A stretch of DNA of 64,000 nucleotides from Purshia tridentata (GCA_003254885.1 QANT01003403.1:1-64000); one strand, 5' to 3'. Positions 47,701-60,438 are shown, counted from the stretch's first letter. Numbers and translations are program-made. Notes: generated from the sequence alone by a model not told the origin.

Positions 47701-47927
47701 GAGGAGGAGGCTACGGAGGTGGTAGAGGAGGTTACGGCCGTAGTGAATTTAATTTCAAGGGGGAATTTGGAGGTAGGAGTAGCACTAGGGGAGGATCATC
47801 GAGCCGTGGAGGAGGTGGTGATGGATATCAGAGGTCTGACAATGCTGGTCGTGTACCCCGTGCTGTTGGGCTGGCTCTTAATGCTGCAGCTAAAAGTACA
47901 GCACCCCGGGTGTCTGCTTCTGCTTGA
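44767..47927 (+). CDS. G3BP-like protein (NTF2 domain + RRM + RGG tail)
   Basis: Cytoplasmic RNA-binding protein of the Ras-GAP SH3-binding protein family, linked to stress granules. Coding exons: 44767-44826, 44929-45066, 45517-45796, 45874-46100, 46283-46457, 46566-46687, 46770-46829, 46990-47053, 47611-47927. They sum to 1443 nt (480 aa) with consistent phases. The NTF2-like domain spans about aa 20-140 (VGNAFVLQYYRILEQSPEHV to DVFRYVD). An acidic linker (EEEEAPEPEVVDE) and a Pro/Ala-rich part follow. The RRM has RNP2 SIYIKGLP and RNP1 GFCFGFVEF, split by an intron right before RNP1. The tail is RGG-rich with YRNE repeats (RNEYRNEYRNE) and ends in ASA. The start exon is short and follows a long 5' leader intron. 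It appears intact. Confidence 0.94.
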
Positions 47928-49671
47928 GAGATAGTCGTGGCTTTGAAGTCTGTTGGTTAGTGGATACAAATTTAATTTCGTTTGAAGTGCGTCGATAGTG
48001 AATGTATTGGATAGGGCAGGCATTAAGAGAAGGGGGACGTTTCTGATCTTTTTGTGGATGAACCACCCTAGTATTTTCCGTAGGATCTTATTCAACCATT
48101 TTGGGTCTTTTTTTTTTTCTTTTGGGTTTCTGATTGGGGTTGATAGTGACGAAGATTTCGGCTTAGTTTCTGTTTCTATTGTTTTCATTTGCATGGGAAA
48201 TGACAATTGTTTAGGTTAGTGCTCATCTTTTGGATTAGGTTTTCAATTTCTATGATTACAGTGGACTAATGTCAGCGGATGTGATCTTTATCAGAGGAAC
48301 CTATTAAAGCCTTCTGTAATATTGGAGATATGAATTGTTTTTATGCACCTTGGTAGAATTCTAACTATACTTATAAAAATATTATTTAAAGAGACTGAAG
48401 AATTTTGAATTAAATTATTTACTGAAACTGTGAAGAATTTATAATAAATATTAATGGAATAATATAATTTTTTCAAATACAAATTAAGGTTTACATTTTT
48501 AGGTCATTTCATGTTTCTCATCCCATAATATGATTATAGAACTAATGAAGGCAAATCAATCCGTCCAAAATTCAATCAGCATAACTTTTTCTTCTTGTTT
48601 GAAAGATTCTTAGGTGTACTGATCAAATAAAAATAAAATATCAAAACGAAAAGCAGCCATTTCACCTATCTCAGATGGGAGTGGAGCTGTGGAGGTGGTC
48701 AACTATGGCCCCTTTTTCTTTTTAGTTTCCGATTCTAGGGTTTTTTTGTTTTGTAGAAGGATATTTTGTTTTACTTGGTCAATACATTAAGGCAAATTGT
48801 TGGGTGGTGCATTTAAAAGTCTCCAGGCAGAAAGTTGGTAGTTGGTAGGTAAATTTTGGTCCAGCAGCACCATTCGACTCTAATAAGCTTAAGGGCCAAG
48901 GGGCAAAATAATCGGTTGTCAAACATGAGATGAGAATGTCAACGAGCAAATACATAAGTGGGGAAGAACCCACTATCAACAAGAAGGCCAACCATCTAAC
49001 TTGAAGGTATACTTCTGTATATACCATTTACTAATATTGGCCATCGTCTATATAATTAAGAACCCCCAACAGGTAGAGAGACTCAGGGTAGTCTCTATGC
49101 CAAACTATGCCACCATTGTTAGACTGATTTTTTCTTCCCATTATACAGGCTGACGAAAATAGATATAATTTTATTCCAATGGTGTCGGCATGAAATTTAT
49201 AATGACAGAAAGAAATTGATTAGCGCGTACTCAGCATTGCATGAACATATTAAGCTTACAAAACCATCACAAAAATGAAATGCATTAGCAAATCTCTCAC
49301 ATTATTACACCTATTCTGATATTTGATAGATATGTTTGAAAATAGGACACATTATAATATGAAGATTGCTACATTCTTCAGGGTCCAAGATACAGCTAAA
49401 GACAATTTACTGTAAAGATCCATCTGTTTAAAAAATTAACGTCTTCCAAGTAAATTTAAGTTGTATGAATCAACGAAAAGAGGACCTAAGATTAACATGG
49501 ATGACAAGTATGCTACACTTAGCTTGGTGCAAATCTTCACTATACTTGGTAAGAACAATTGGTTAACTTGCAAGGAGTAGCAATGGAATCCACAAGAGAG
49601 ATAGTAGCTTTTCTAGCTTCGAGAGTAGCATTGGCAGTTCCTCAACTAGAGCTTCACAAAACACTGTTCAT
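47928..49671. other. Convergent 3' flanks of G3BP-like and GAUT8 genes
   Basis: 3' UTR of the G3BP-like gene (to about 48350), AT-rich spacer, and 3' UTR of the reverse-strand GAUT8 gene. Short open frames here lack protein features. I see no extra gene. Confidence 0.6.
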
Positions 49672-51884
49672 TCAAAGACCAAAATTGCAGGCCTGAACAA
49701 ACTCCATATCATAATCAACATGTTTTTCCCAGAGTGGCCGGAACTGGCCCATGGCAATATCAAGCCAAGGCTTCATATTCCCATTGAAGTGGACCACTGC
49801 AGCATTGCGAATCTCGTCCATGCTGATGCTCGGATTATAGCCAAGTCCCAGAACATGCCATGACTTGTCCAGTGGCTTTGTCGTTGAATAAAATGTGATC
49901 AAACCTGGGGGCAATGTCCCCAATTTCCACAAGGTACGGTTCTCATTCTGCAACAGGATCAACATCCCTTGTTATTACTCAAATACAGTACCAGTCAATT
50001 AAAACCATAGAAATGCAAAGAGAGATATAATGAATGAGAATTTCCCTTTTGTGTTTAGTAGCGCTAGTGACACGATCTTTATCATACCCTAAAGAATACT
50101 ACAAGACCAACTAAGAGCTGCATATTTGTCAAGCAACAAAAACTACAAATGCATCACAGTTTGCACAATCAAACAGATTTTGCAAAATATTGCACATATA
50201 CACATCGGTTATCACAATATTGATTTAAACATTTAAAGATTCTAAGCAAAAATTACACCAAAAAGGAAAAACAAAATCATCTCTTACCAGTTTCTGCCAA
50301 TGATGATACTCCTCTGTGCAGTGCTCCCTTCTCCAAGCATCCAAATCAAAGAAGTTCATTCCATAAGCCCACGCACATGCCTTGGGATTAAACTTCTCCT
50401 TGATCAAAGGGTGTGAGAAATTCATGTACTGCGCATAACGATGGAATGACCCAAAACATGTCTCGACCGCTCCATTCACCTTTCCATCCATATCAATCTT
50501 CCATAACCCCGTTAAGTCTTTCTGAACTACAATGTCATCATCTAAAAATAGAATTCTATGCAACTTCGGGTACATTTCTGGCAAATAAAACCTTAAGTGG
50601 TTCAATATAGACAGATACTTGGGGTTCCTAAACTTCATGTTTGTTGTATCTTTGGTTGCATTCTCGAGCTTATTTTGAAAGTAAAACTGCTGCAACTTCA
50701 CATCCTCTAATTGCTTAAGCACCGGCACATACGAAGAATTCAAGAACTTGTAATCCTCCACGGCCTTCACTTCAACGTGTGCCCCATTATAGTCCTTCGA
50801 TTTGAACATAACCTGCATTGCTCCAAGATTCATCTTGTCGGTCACCACATGGAACACATGCTTCCATGGCTCCTTCGCGTTCTTCACCGCTGAATTCAGC
50901 ACCACAGACGCCGCAATCACATTATCCGAAAATATAGCATAATGGTAAAGGTTGGGGTCCTCAATTTCCGGCGGGGTTGGCTTCCCTTCATCAGTATACT
51001 TCTCGGGATGCGCAATTCGCTCCTCCATCAACCGCATTGCAACGCAATGCAAGCTCTTGGGAATAGATTTGGCGGCTATCAAGCTCGAGAAAGCTCCTTG
51101 CTTCTTGGCCTTTGTCAACTGCTCGTTCACCTGGAAAATGGTATCCTTCAACTTCTGAATCTTAAGCTGATTATCGAAACTCTCCTTCGCTTCGGCAATC
51201 ACTTGCCTCGTGACTTTGATACGCTCTTTGACTTCTTTCTCGAATTGGCGCAACACCGATTCGTCGATGGAGAGTCCATCAGATTCGAAGAGAGCTCGAT
51301 AGGCCGGCTTGTTCATGAGATCGGAGTAGTTCCGCGAAAGATCGGCGAAGATCCGAACCAGCTTGGAGTTCTCGAGCTTCAACTTCCGAGCATAGCTAGC
51401 GTAAGCGAGGGCCAGAGTCCGATGATCATCCGCTTGCTTTCGGATCTGGTCCAGTCGGGGCTTCAGAGGATCCGATTTCAGAGCCAGCACGGTCCTTCTC
51501 GTGGATCCGAATCCATACGAACCCGAATTGAAACCCTTAAGTCCACAATTAACAACAAAGTATTAATTAACAGAAAGCTTTGATTTTTCGTGCGAATCCA
51601 GTTCCATTAAACTTAAAATTCACGATTAGATCCGGAAATGCAAATCGAAAACTTGAAATTTTGCTTGGAAAGAGGGCAAAAGAGTGAGAGATGGGATAAA
51701 CACTTACCAGGTGGTTGAGATCAGACGAGTCGAAGGTTCGAGAAGTGAAGACGAAAGAGAGACAGATGAAGAGGAAGACGGAGACTGTAATGGCCATAAC
51801 CAAGACTCTGAAAGACGACGAGGCAAAGCTTCGCGTGGTGGCTCCTCCTCCTCCTCCTCTGCTTGAGAATCGCAGGTTCGCCAT
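49672..51884 (-). CDS. GAUT8: Galacturonosyltransferase 8 / QUASIMODO1-like (GT8 family)
   Basis: Golgi type II membrane glycosyltransferase for pectin (homogalacturonan) synthesis. Exons 51884-51708, 51535-50288 and 49947-49672 total 1701 nt (566 aa), all phase 0. The short N-terminus is followed by a signal-anchor helix (about aa 27-47), then the GAUT stem (LKSDPLKPRLDQIRKQADDH, conserved coiled region). The GT8 catalytic domain follows, with LYHYAIFSDNVIAASV, the metal-binding DDD in LFLDDDIVVQ (about 391-393), NGAVETCFGSFHRYAQYMNF, and the C-terminal HFNGNMKPW and CNFGL end. The match to Arabidopsis QUA1 as remembered is very high along the whole stem and catalytic parts, so the orthologue call is firm. 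The second ATG in frame, MANLRF, is used because the upstream one (MRLTAKLK) lies in the leader and lacks family similarity. Confidence 0.95.
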
Positions 51885-53650
51885 TTTCAGTTTGGCTGTG
51901 AGCCTCACACTCTCACTCTGATTCAGTCGGACATCACCATTTTTATTTTGTTTTGTTTTTATTTTTTATTTTTTATTATTTCTAAAATATTAATTATTAA
52001 CTGTAAAACCGCGGATAACAAGTGCGACTTGGCGGTGCTTATTAAAATCATCCAATCAGGTGGGGCCCGTTACTGATACCGGTTCTTTTGACTTTTTCAC
52101 TTGTTCGTTAGTGGTCTTTTGGTGGTTTAATAATTAGTTAGTTAACTACGTATATACGGTATATTCATAGTGTAAAGTTGTTTAAAAGTAAATAGATTTC
52201 CTCAAAAAAATGCTTAGTAAATTGTAGTTTTTCTTAATCAACTTAGTAATTATACTTTGTTAATATTAATTGATGTAATAAATATGCATCAATTGTCACA
52301 TCATATATTTGTCAGTTAATATAGTTAGTAAGTTTGGTATTTATTTTCCTACTGTTTAATACTAATTCAATGTTCAGTATAATAGTCTACATATAAATAG
52401 GTTGATTAACGAGTAGCTATAATAATTGATATAATAAATAAGCATTAAGTGATTGATTAATGTGTCATCTACTATTTTTGGGTGTTTAAATGCAATGCCA
52501 AGCTCAATCTTCCACATGTGTGAGTGATTATAAACTATTTATTGAGACATACTCTACCTATGATGCCCATTAAGCATATAAGTTGCATAAAAGAATCTCT
52601 TATATAAATTGAAAGCATTATTTATATTTTAGAAAACTATGATTATAATTTCCAACATTTTGAAATACTGAAATGGAAATGATGTACATTCCAAACAATT
52701 TTTTTTAGTTAAACAATCGGTGTGTTATTAATAAGTGCAATTTATGCAGTGCTGCTTCAACAGCATGGCATTCTCTTGCTATGGATGCCATTTGGTCATG
52801 GCCACACAATGAGAAGAAGAAGAAGGTATAATAAGGCATGATAAAAGTTGCAGTGTTTCAAGCTGTTGGGTGCAACTCTTATTTGTCTGGTAGGTTTGTC
52901 TCTCATAAACAATAACAGCATGCCATGTGACTTTTTATAACCTAAGGGGACTCCATTATTAAAAGAGCAAAGGCTCTCCTAACTCTCATTATTAAGAAAA
53001 AGCAAAGCTACTTTACTAAATGGAGGGTCTTCTTACCCACATAAATATGAAAGCACCTCTATGAATTATGGAGTAGGTACTAGGTGTGCTTGTTGGATGT
53101 GCACAATGGAAAGCTCTAACTAGGTAAGATGTCAACTCATCATGCCTCATTCACACTATTAACCTTACTATGAGAATGATTCAAGCCATGGAAAGTGATG
53201 GAGAGCTAAAGTTATAGGGCATAAATCGAACTTAAGCTTAGCTCAGCTAAATGAGGCACATAGTGATCTGACTTTCTTATTATCATGATCATCTTTAACC
53301 ACTACTCACTATTATTGTCATTACTGCGACAATAAAATTATATTTCATATGATGACTTGATTATTTAAGCTATAATCATCGGTTCATTAGAAATTTATAT
53401 TTGTTCCCTTTAAGTAATTTTACATAGAGATGTATGAGTAATTAAAGATTCTATTAAAAGAGGTGGGATGAGTAAGATGGATGAAAACAGATTAGATAAA
53501 CACTCTTATTTTATAGTTAAGGCATTTGTTGTAAGACAAACTAATAAAGCATATTTACCTGTGGTTCTTACTGAAATTACACATAATTTGCTACTTGGAT
53601 TTAGCATCATTAATTAAGTACCAAAGTAATTAATATCTAAATTAAATCAA
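51885..53650. other. GAUT8 promoter and AT-rich intergenic DNA
   Basis: Upstream region of GAUT8, running into the 3' flank of the unknown membrane-protein gene. It is AT-rich, with a long TTTTATTTTTTATTTTTTATT stretch near 51950-51980. I see no gene, RNA gene or clear element. Confidence 0.6.
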
Positions 53651-54904
53651 TCAATGGTACCCTTTCTTGCCATGCTTGGTGACATGGTGCAACCATCCAA
53701 ACCCTTTGAGGGCCTTGGAAAACTTGACAAGATTTGGCCTTCCCATCCCCAAATTCATCTTCCCTGCTGAAAACTTCAAGGCCTGTAAGCAGCACAATTG
53801 CTCACCAAAATCTTCTTCTTCTTCATCCTCATCATCATCATAATCTTCATTGCACTCAACCTTGCCATTTTTGCCCTTCTTTGAGTTACTTTTCTTTTTC
53901 CCCTTCACTTTACTTGACTCTGTCTCATCATATGTCTCCCAAAGCATGTCCATTCCTTCACCTCCATCAGCATTGTGTCTCTCCTCAAAAAGCTTGCAAG
54001 CCAATGTCCTCCTCCACTCCTTTTCTCTTTTCATTGACCCAAACCCTCCAAGATTTGGACCCAGTTGAGAATCCTCCATAACTTTCATTGTACTGTAATC
54101 TCCATTATTAGCAGGGCTTCCAAGATTTGCTCCTAGAATCTGGGAATTTGCCTTGGATTTGGAGCTAAACCCTCTAAAATCATCGCCCATTTCCTTGGAT
54201 TCTCTTCGCAGGGATCGTTTTTCTCTTCCATCATCAACTTTATCGAAGTGTGCGCTTAGTGGCTTGACTTCTTTCTCTTCCTTTTTCTCAATCATATTTA
54301 CCAATCCCTGCACTCCTGGCCAAGCAACCCCAACTGGGTTTTCATCTACAATGGCATTTGCAGCTTCCAACAAACCAGCAGTAGCATCAAAATTGGCTTC
54401 ATGGCTGGACCTTTTTTCAACTGGTTCTTCAACGGCTGCTTGTGAGAAAATTTCTTCAACTGGGTTCTGGCTAATTTCGAAGTTAGACGTATCAAACACA
54501 ATCTTATATGCTTCAAGCTCCACAAAAGATCGAAATTCTTCATGATCATCATCACCATCACTACCATCTAGTACTTTATAGCACTGCAATCTTTCTAAAA
54601 CTGTTTGGTAAGTAGTAAGAAGACAACAACCCCCCTTGGTTTTCGACAGTTCGGGACTGGGATCGTCTTCGACAAGGCAGCTGGGAGACACTGTGAGGTA
54701 AGCCAGGACAAGGAGAGCAGTGGTGATGAACAGAGGAGATAGAAAAGAAAGAAGCTTGAGGAGGTATGGTGAGAAAAAGATGAAGTAGGAGAAGTAGAGA
54801 GGATGTGAGAGAATGAAGAAGCAGACATTGAAGAAGTCAGTGAGAAGAAGAGTAGAGAATTTGGTCTTCTTGGATGTGTTTGGTGAGAGAGAAAATTCAG
54901 ACAT
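53651..54904 (-). CDS. Plant-specific membrane protein of unknown function, acidic C-terminal half
   Basis: One uninterrupted frame of 417 aa from ATG 54904 (MSEFSLSPNTSKKTKF). The frame is open further upstream, but that part is Leu/Ser-rich CT-type leader and less likely coding. Two hydrophobic stretches lie at about aa 18-45 and 50-75, then a soluble region with FRSFVELEAYKIVFD, a Glu/Lys-rich middle, the well-formed motif WRRTLACKLFEERH followed by MDMLWETYDETE, a basic KGKKKSNSKKGKNGK patch, an acidic run DYDDDEDEEEEDFGEQ and a C-terminal LCCLQALKFSAGKMNLGMG. The WRRTLACKLFEER/MDMLWETYD pair is reminiscent of a conserved plant family of unknown role. It is intronless, unlike most neighbours. 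Membrane location is inferred from hydrophobicity only. Confidence 0.8.
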   Translation of the reverse strand: MSEFSLSPNTSKKTKFSTLLLTDFFNVCFFILSHPLYFSYFIFFSPYLLKLLSFLSPLFITTALLVLAYLTVSPSCLVEDDPSPELSKTKGGCCLLTTYQTVLERLQCYKVLDGSDGDDDHEEFRSFVELEAYKIVFDTSNFEISQNPVEEIFSQAAVEEPVEKRSSHEANFDATAGLLEAANAIVDENPVGVAWPGVQGLVNMIEKKEEKEVKPLSAHFDKVDDGREKRSLRRESKEMGDDFRGFSSKSKANSQILGANLGSPANNGDYSTMKVMEDSQLGPNLGGFGSMKREKEWRRTLACKLFEERHNADGGEGMDMLWETYDETESSKVKGKKKSNSKKGKNGKVECNEDYDDDEDEEEEDFGEQLCCLQALKFSAGKMNLGMGRPNLVKFSKALKGFGWLHHVTKHGKKGYH

Positions 54905-55439
54905 TTTGGTGTGAAGGGAATGGAGGTGTGGGAATTCTGGTTTTGTTGCTTGCAGGAGATAAAAGTGTGAAATTGGAAGTGAGAGCGCCGTGAATAAAGG
55001 AAGCAGATTGAGAAGAGTGAGTGAGTTAGTGAGAGAGTGACAGAGTGACAGCGTGAGAGTATCAGAGAGCAAGAGAGAGAGAGGAGCAGCTATAACAAAA
55101 AGCAACTTTAGTTACGACTAATTATCAAAAGAAGGAAAACATGTTTGGAAACTTTCTTTTCCTTTCTTTTCTTTTCTTTTCTTTCCCATCTACAACTACA
55201 ACCACCAAATTATGTTTCATTTGCAATTGGGATTTACCCAACTGACCCTCTTGAAGCCCTTCTTAATTACATTAGTGGGATCTGCACTACTGTCTCATCA
55301 ATGAAAATTAATTACTAATTAAGTAATTATCACAGAGTTGTTACATGGAGACGGATCAAATTTTTTATTTATATCTAGGTAGCTAGTTAGCTAGTTAGCT
55401 AAACTTTCAAATATGAAACTCTAGAGTCTAGAGTGATAT

Positions 55440-55640
55440 GATATCCAATGATCTTGGCAATTAAAATTTGGTGGGGTTCTTAAATATATATGGACTAGCT
55501 GGTATAATATCATATTCATAAGTTCAGACCATTCATTGCACACCTTAATATGGGGAGTTGTACGTCACAGATCATACATATATATCCACATACAAATATG
55601 ATCAATGACATGCTTAATATATGGGTGAAAATCATGCAAT
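55440..55640. repeat. Dispersed repeat, copy 1
   Basis: Shares TTCAGACCATTCATT, TTGGTGGG and the order of several words (CAGATCATA, ACATACAA, ATCATGCA-type) with 61630-61880. The two copies are diverged, roughly 200 bp long and in the same orientation. Confidence 0.5.
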
Positions 55641-57796
55641 CTCAAAGGCCTGTTCTAGTTTGAAATTGTGCTAATATGATAGGCTTGATAGCAATCTGGG
55701 CAAATTCCACCATACAACTATCTTTGCATTTTTTTGGAGAGATAACAATGTAAATAAAAACTAACCCCATGTGGAAAACTTTCTTAATATGTATATATCT
55801 TGAGGCTAATCATGCATGCATTAGCACCCTCATGCATGATATAAGATTCCCTGGTCCTAATTATCCACTCCAACACCAACTCATCACCAACTTGTGTTTA
55901 CTACCATTAATTTGTTTTTCTTTAAAATCAAGTTATTGGAGTCAATGCAATGGGCAAACTGGGCCCACAAAGTAAATAGGAGGGGGAAAAAGGATGTGGG
56001 TTCAAGTGCAACAACACAACTACACAAGGTGTGATTGAGGGGTTGGGGTGTGACTGTGAGAGGTTGGAATTGGGTTGCACATGGGAAGTCACTCATGGTC
56101 ACTCAAGTACATTCCATGGCCATGCCATGCATACTTTCCTTGGTCCCTGGCTTTTTCACCTCAAGGGACCCATCTTTGTCTCCTATCACTCTTTTTAGTC
56201 ATGAATTAGGGTATATGTATATATACATATGGACAGTCATTTGGCAGAGTCAATTCTTCATATATGTGCTGTGCTTGACCAGTGTAAAGTTTCCTAAACT
56301 TCCCTTTGTATGTAAAATTATATAGGGTTCCTTCCTATGCAAAAGGATATGACCGTTGGATCCTTGCGCAGTTGTGCTTAAATGGTAATTATAATGGTTT
56401 TGTATAATCATGGGCATTAATTGGGGGCCCTCATGGAAACTATCTCAATCATGCACTCACAGAGAGACATTATTATCCCTTATAACAGGAGCTGCATGCA
56501 GATCAGAGGTGCTGCTATACATGAATTTAGAAAGATGATATGCAGTTGAAATATTAGTGAAAGAGTTAATACTTACTTAATAAGTAGTTCAGAAAAAATG
56601 CTATTTATGAGTTAGAGAGAAACTTCCCTGTCTGAAGAGACAAAATTTGGAGAAAGTTTTAGTTATAAGGTATAAAAACATAGGTATCATTATAGGATTG
56701 ACTGATTGAGATATAAAGAAGAGCAGGACATGAAGCCCAGAAAGCCCCACAGGAGATCACTTGGCACCAAAGAAAACAAAACTTGTGGTCAATTAACACA
56801 TCATTACTTGGAGTTGGAGGTAAACAACTTGGGGAATAGAACCCTCTTCGATCTTCCTTCTCTGTTGAGGTTTTAGACTACCTTGGATGCCTTGCGGGGA
56901 ATAGTTGTTATAGACATAGATAAATGTATTTTTGGTATGGAAGATTGAACATTTGATGGAAATTTTGTGAATTCTCCTTGGATGTTTATGGAAGACTATA
57001 ACAACCGAGTTTATAAATGAGAAGTTTTATCATTTTCGCGATAAGGTTTAACATGTAAAAATGTCCAAGTTGATAAGATAAACGATGGACATTGAATTTA
57101 GTAAAACCTCTCTTTCATATATACATACTAGCGATAGAAGTACCAATGAAGTTATTAAAAAAAGAAAGATCAAACTGTTTTTCGATCTTTAGTTCTGGCT
57201 TGTTTTTTTTTTTCCAGCTTTAAAATCTTGTGTACGTACGATGAGTTTTACATGCACATTTTGTCCCACCACCATGCATATATACATATTCTTTGCACTT
57301 GGGCACTCCAAAGTCATCCTTATGGCTTATGCACTACATTGATAAGAGAAACGGACGTTTTATTATTTTTTTGTTCCCTAAAAAATATGTTGTTGAATGA
57401 GTGTCCTCTGCTTCTTGCTTTATATTGGGGGATGTCTGCAATTTGGTTTTGATTTTTTTTTTTTTGGGAATCAAGGAAATATTTTGGAATCCAAAGCTAA
57501 TACACAAGTTTTTTTTTTTTTTTTCTATTTATAGAATTCGAATTCAATTATGTAGGGTCGGTTTTTATTTTCGGCCAACAACACCAATTCAATCTAATAC
57601 AGAAGTTTAATGTTTTAAATTTAAAAAAACAAAATTTGAACCCCTTTTTTCGTCAGCACATGTGTCAAAAGACTGTTCCCGTAAATGGAACAATTTCTGG
57701 TCTCCGACTCTCCGTACAATCTACCCTCTTCTCAAAACAGTGACACACAAAATGCTGAGACATAATACATGGTATATTTCCTTGCTCACCAAGTTC

Positions 57797-58174
57797 CCTT
57801 TCTTAGGGGAATGCTATGTGCCTTCTTTCTTCTTTTGTTCATTTGACAATTTAATTTCATGATCGGAACCGTTCAATATCAAGATTATCATTTATAGATC
57901 AACTCTGCAAAAAATTATTCAAATCAGAAATCGTTTAGTCATCTAACTGTTATTAAATAAATGGATGGTTTTGGTAATAGTTAAATTCACCGAGAGTTAT
58001 TTGATAACAGTTAGATGACTAAACGATTTCTGATTTGGATAATTTTTTGCAGAGTTGATCTATAAATAATGATTTTGATATTGAACGGTTCCGATCGTGA
58101 AATTAGATTGTCAAATGAACAAAAGAAGAGAGAAGGCACAAGGAGAAGGCACATAGCATTTCCCCCCTTTCTTA
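57797..58174. mobile_element. Hairpin MITE with 9-bp target duplication (Mutator-like)
   Basis: Body 57806-58165 (360 bp). The left end GGGGAATGCTATGTGCC matches the inverse of the right end (GGCACATAGCATTTCCCC) with one extra base. The arms form a long near-perfect palindrome, e.g. CAGAAATCGTTTAGTCATCT against AGATGACTAAACGATTTCTG. Exact direct repeats CCTTTCTTA (57797-57805 and 58166-58174) are the target duplication, 9 bp as in Mutator-like elements. The arm sequence (CCGTT...ATAGATCAACT...AAATCGTTTAGT) resembles that of the MITE at 26313-26715. It is non-coding. Confidence 0.88.
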
Positions 58175-59112
58175 CGTTAAACGGTACCCCAACCTCTTTG
58201 CCTTTTACAAGGATTTCTGCAGCTTACTCTGACTCTCCGTGGTCTCTAGGCTTCCACTACAGGCACCTTCTCTGTTAGACTGCTAACAAGGCACAAAGAA
58301 AATGACTCTCTCTTCCCAATGGCTTGTTTTGTCTAATTTGCTTAATGGACCACCCATTTCTGTTTTCCGTGTTTCTGGTAGTGGACATTTTGCATTGATG
58401 TGCTTGAGGGCCTCCTATTTATTGTTGGTTTTGTGGGTTGCTCTTGATTTCTGGGCTCTGCTTTGTAATGAGAGTGTATTTGGAGTTTATTTTACATTTT
58501 GGCTGTGGGTTTACTTAACTTGGTGGGTTTTGGTGGGTTCATTTAACTTTAATAGGTGATAAATTAGAAATTCTTATGAGTTTATGTGTTTTTACTTCTT
58601 TTAGTTTTGATCCCTTTTAACATCATGGATGATTTGGTTTGCTGTATGCAACCTAAGATGACCGAAAATATTGAACTCAGGTGATGGAAGAGTTTGCTTG
58701 CATCTAGTTATTTAGTGATTTCTTTATATTCTAATTCCATTTGGGACTGTTTTAGGATGTATGAGCATCAAAAGCATTGGTTCTCTAATCACTTTAATCA
58801 CAGGCACACAAGGTTTTTGAGTAACTATCTGCGGAATTTATTGTTTACCTCTCGCCTCCTCTTGTTTTTTTTTTTTTCCTTATTTCCTTTATTATTTCCC
58901 TGCTGCTTTGAGAGTTCTGTTTTATTTGCTTAGCTACATATTTCGGTACCTTAGCTAGTTAGCTTCTTTCAACCACACATACACTCAATTGTTGTCCAAT
59001 CGTTTAATGAGTGTTTAATTGTTATGTCATTCCCACTTAAAAGTGAAATAATATTTCCTTCATTGTAATTAGTCTGCTTGTATATCCAATTAAGGAGTAA
59101 CGTGATACATGA

Positions 59113-59522
59113 GAATGGCCAGCAAATCAAGTGAGCTCTTTGCAAGGGTAAAAAGTTTGGAATCAACCATGGTGAGCTTAAGAAGCCACAAACGCTTGAG
59201 AATATGCTCTGGTAAAATTATACAACATTTGACTAATTGCTTCTGTCGAATGCTTTGGTCTTGTTCCACTGCTTTTAGTATTTAGCATGCTTATTCATTC
59301 CGGTTTTAAAGCTTTGTAATTCTAATTTGTCAGGGATTTGGTGACTAAGAACCCGATCAATAAGTTTTTTTTATTCTTAAATGATGTTATTCACCAAATT
59401 GTGGGTCTTTGCAGGGAAAAGTTCTGTTCTAGATCCACTTCCTTCGTTTTGTGACAAAGGAACTGTTCCTCCAAATTCTACCCCTAAAAAACTGTGCATC
59501 CCATGCCCTCAAATGATGTAAA
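59113..59522 (+). pseudogene. Possible gene remnant or upstream exons
   Basis: ATG at 59113 opens MASKSSELFARVKSLESTMV and reaches a good donor (CTCTG|GTAAAA, about 59211). A TTTGCAG acceptor at 59414 continues in phase as GKSSVLDPLPSFCDKGTV and ends at a TAA near 59518-59520. The product would be about 67 aa, with no recognised family. It could be an upstream small gene, a 5' exon pair of the gene at 60439, or a remnant. Confidence 0.25.
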
Positions 59523-60438
59523 TCAGCCAGAGAGGGTAAGAATGGTTTACCAGTCAGTTCATATTATTAAATAATTTAAATCACATGCATCAGATAGACC
59601 ACTGTCTTCTGTGAAGGTTTTATTAATGTACTAAACACACTTGTCAGGATTACTAGGTTAAAAAAATCTGTAGGATGGTAACTTCCATCCTGATTTTGTC
59701 GAAATACATGGTTACATAACTAATTTTTGAGGGAACGTCTATGAAAATAACTGATGAACCTTGAATAAAAAACTGTATACTTGTCAAATTGCAATTGGCT
59801 TGTAAGTAGTAGTGCCTCCTTTTGGTAAGAAGCCAAGCATTTTTCATGATTAAATGAGTGAAAATTGATATGATTTATATTCTGGTGCTTTATTTATATA
59901 ATTAAAAATTTATACTGTTTTTGTTTCCTTGTCGTGATTGGCTCTGAAAGTAGCCTGACTAGTTATACTTGATCCACCAGATTCCCATAAGAAAAGAAGA
60001 AGAAATGAGAAAACTTTTCTTTAGGGAAATCACTAAGTTGGTGACTTGGCAAACAGTTTTGGATGTTGGTGCCCCCAGACCTGGTTTTATGGTCAACTAT
60101 ACTCTTAATTCCTAGTTGCTTGGCCTAGAAGGTTAAACAGCAGCGTGTTCTTGTACGATTCTTTATTATTATGACCAACTAATTCAGCTGGAATAATTAA
60201 AAGAATAAATAGAAGTATGAAATCTACAACTCTATTTTGGAAGAACCAGTTTGAGATTCTACATTCCCAGCCAATCATTTCTTGCTTTCTCTGGTAAGTT
60301 TAATTTGCATGCAATACTCAGATATTGTCAAAACATAAATTATTCTTAAATGTCTTGTAAACTCAGGTCAGTCAGGTGCATAAGATTCAATGCTTTGGTA
60401 ATATGTAAAATCCAAAATGTATTATTATTTCCAGAACA

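Larger units (their letters stand above)
54905..60438. other. Long intergenic region
   Basis: CT/AG-rich leader and promoter of the unknown membrane gene (54905-55200), a partly repeated segment (55440-55640, see 61630-61880), AT-rich DNA, a MITE (57797-58174), and from about 58200 DNA that looks transcribed (CT-rich, T-runs). A short readable stretch at 59113-59522 may be a gene remnant. No intact gene before 60439 could be supported. Confidence 0.5.

Noticed and set aside
50942-51583. Forward 213-codon frame opposite GAUT8
   Set aside because: Antisense to a highly conserved GT8 stem region; no features of its own.
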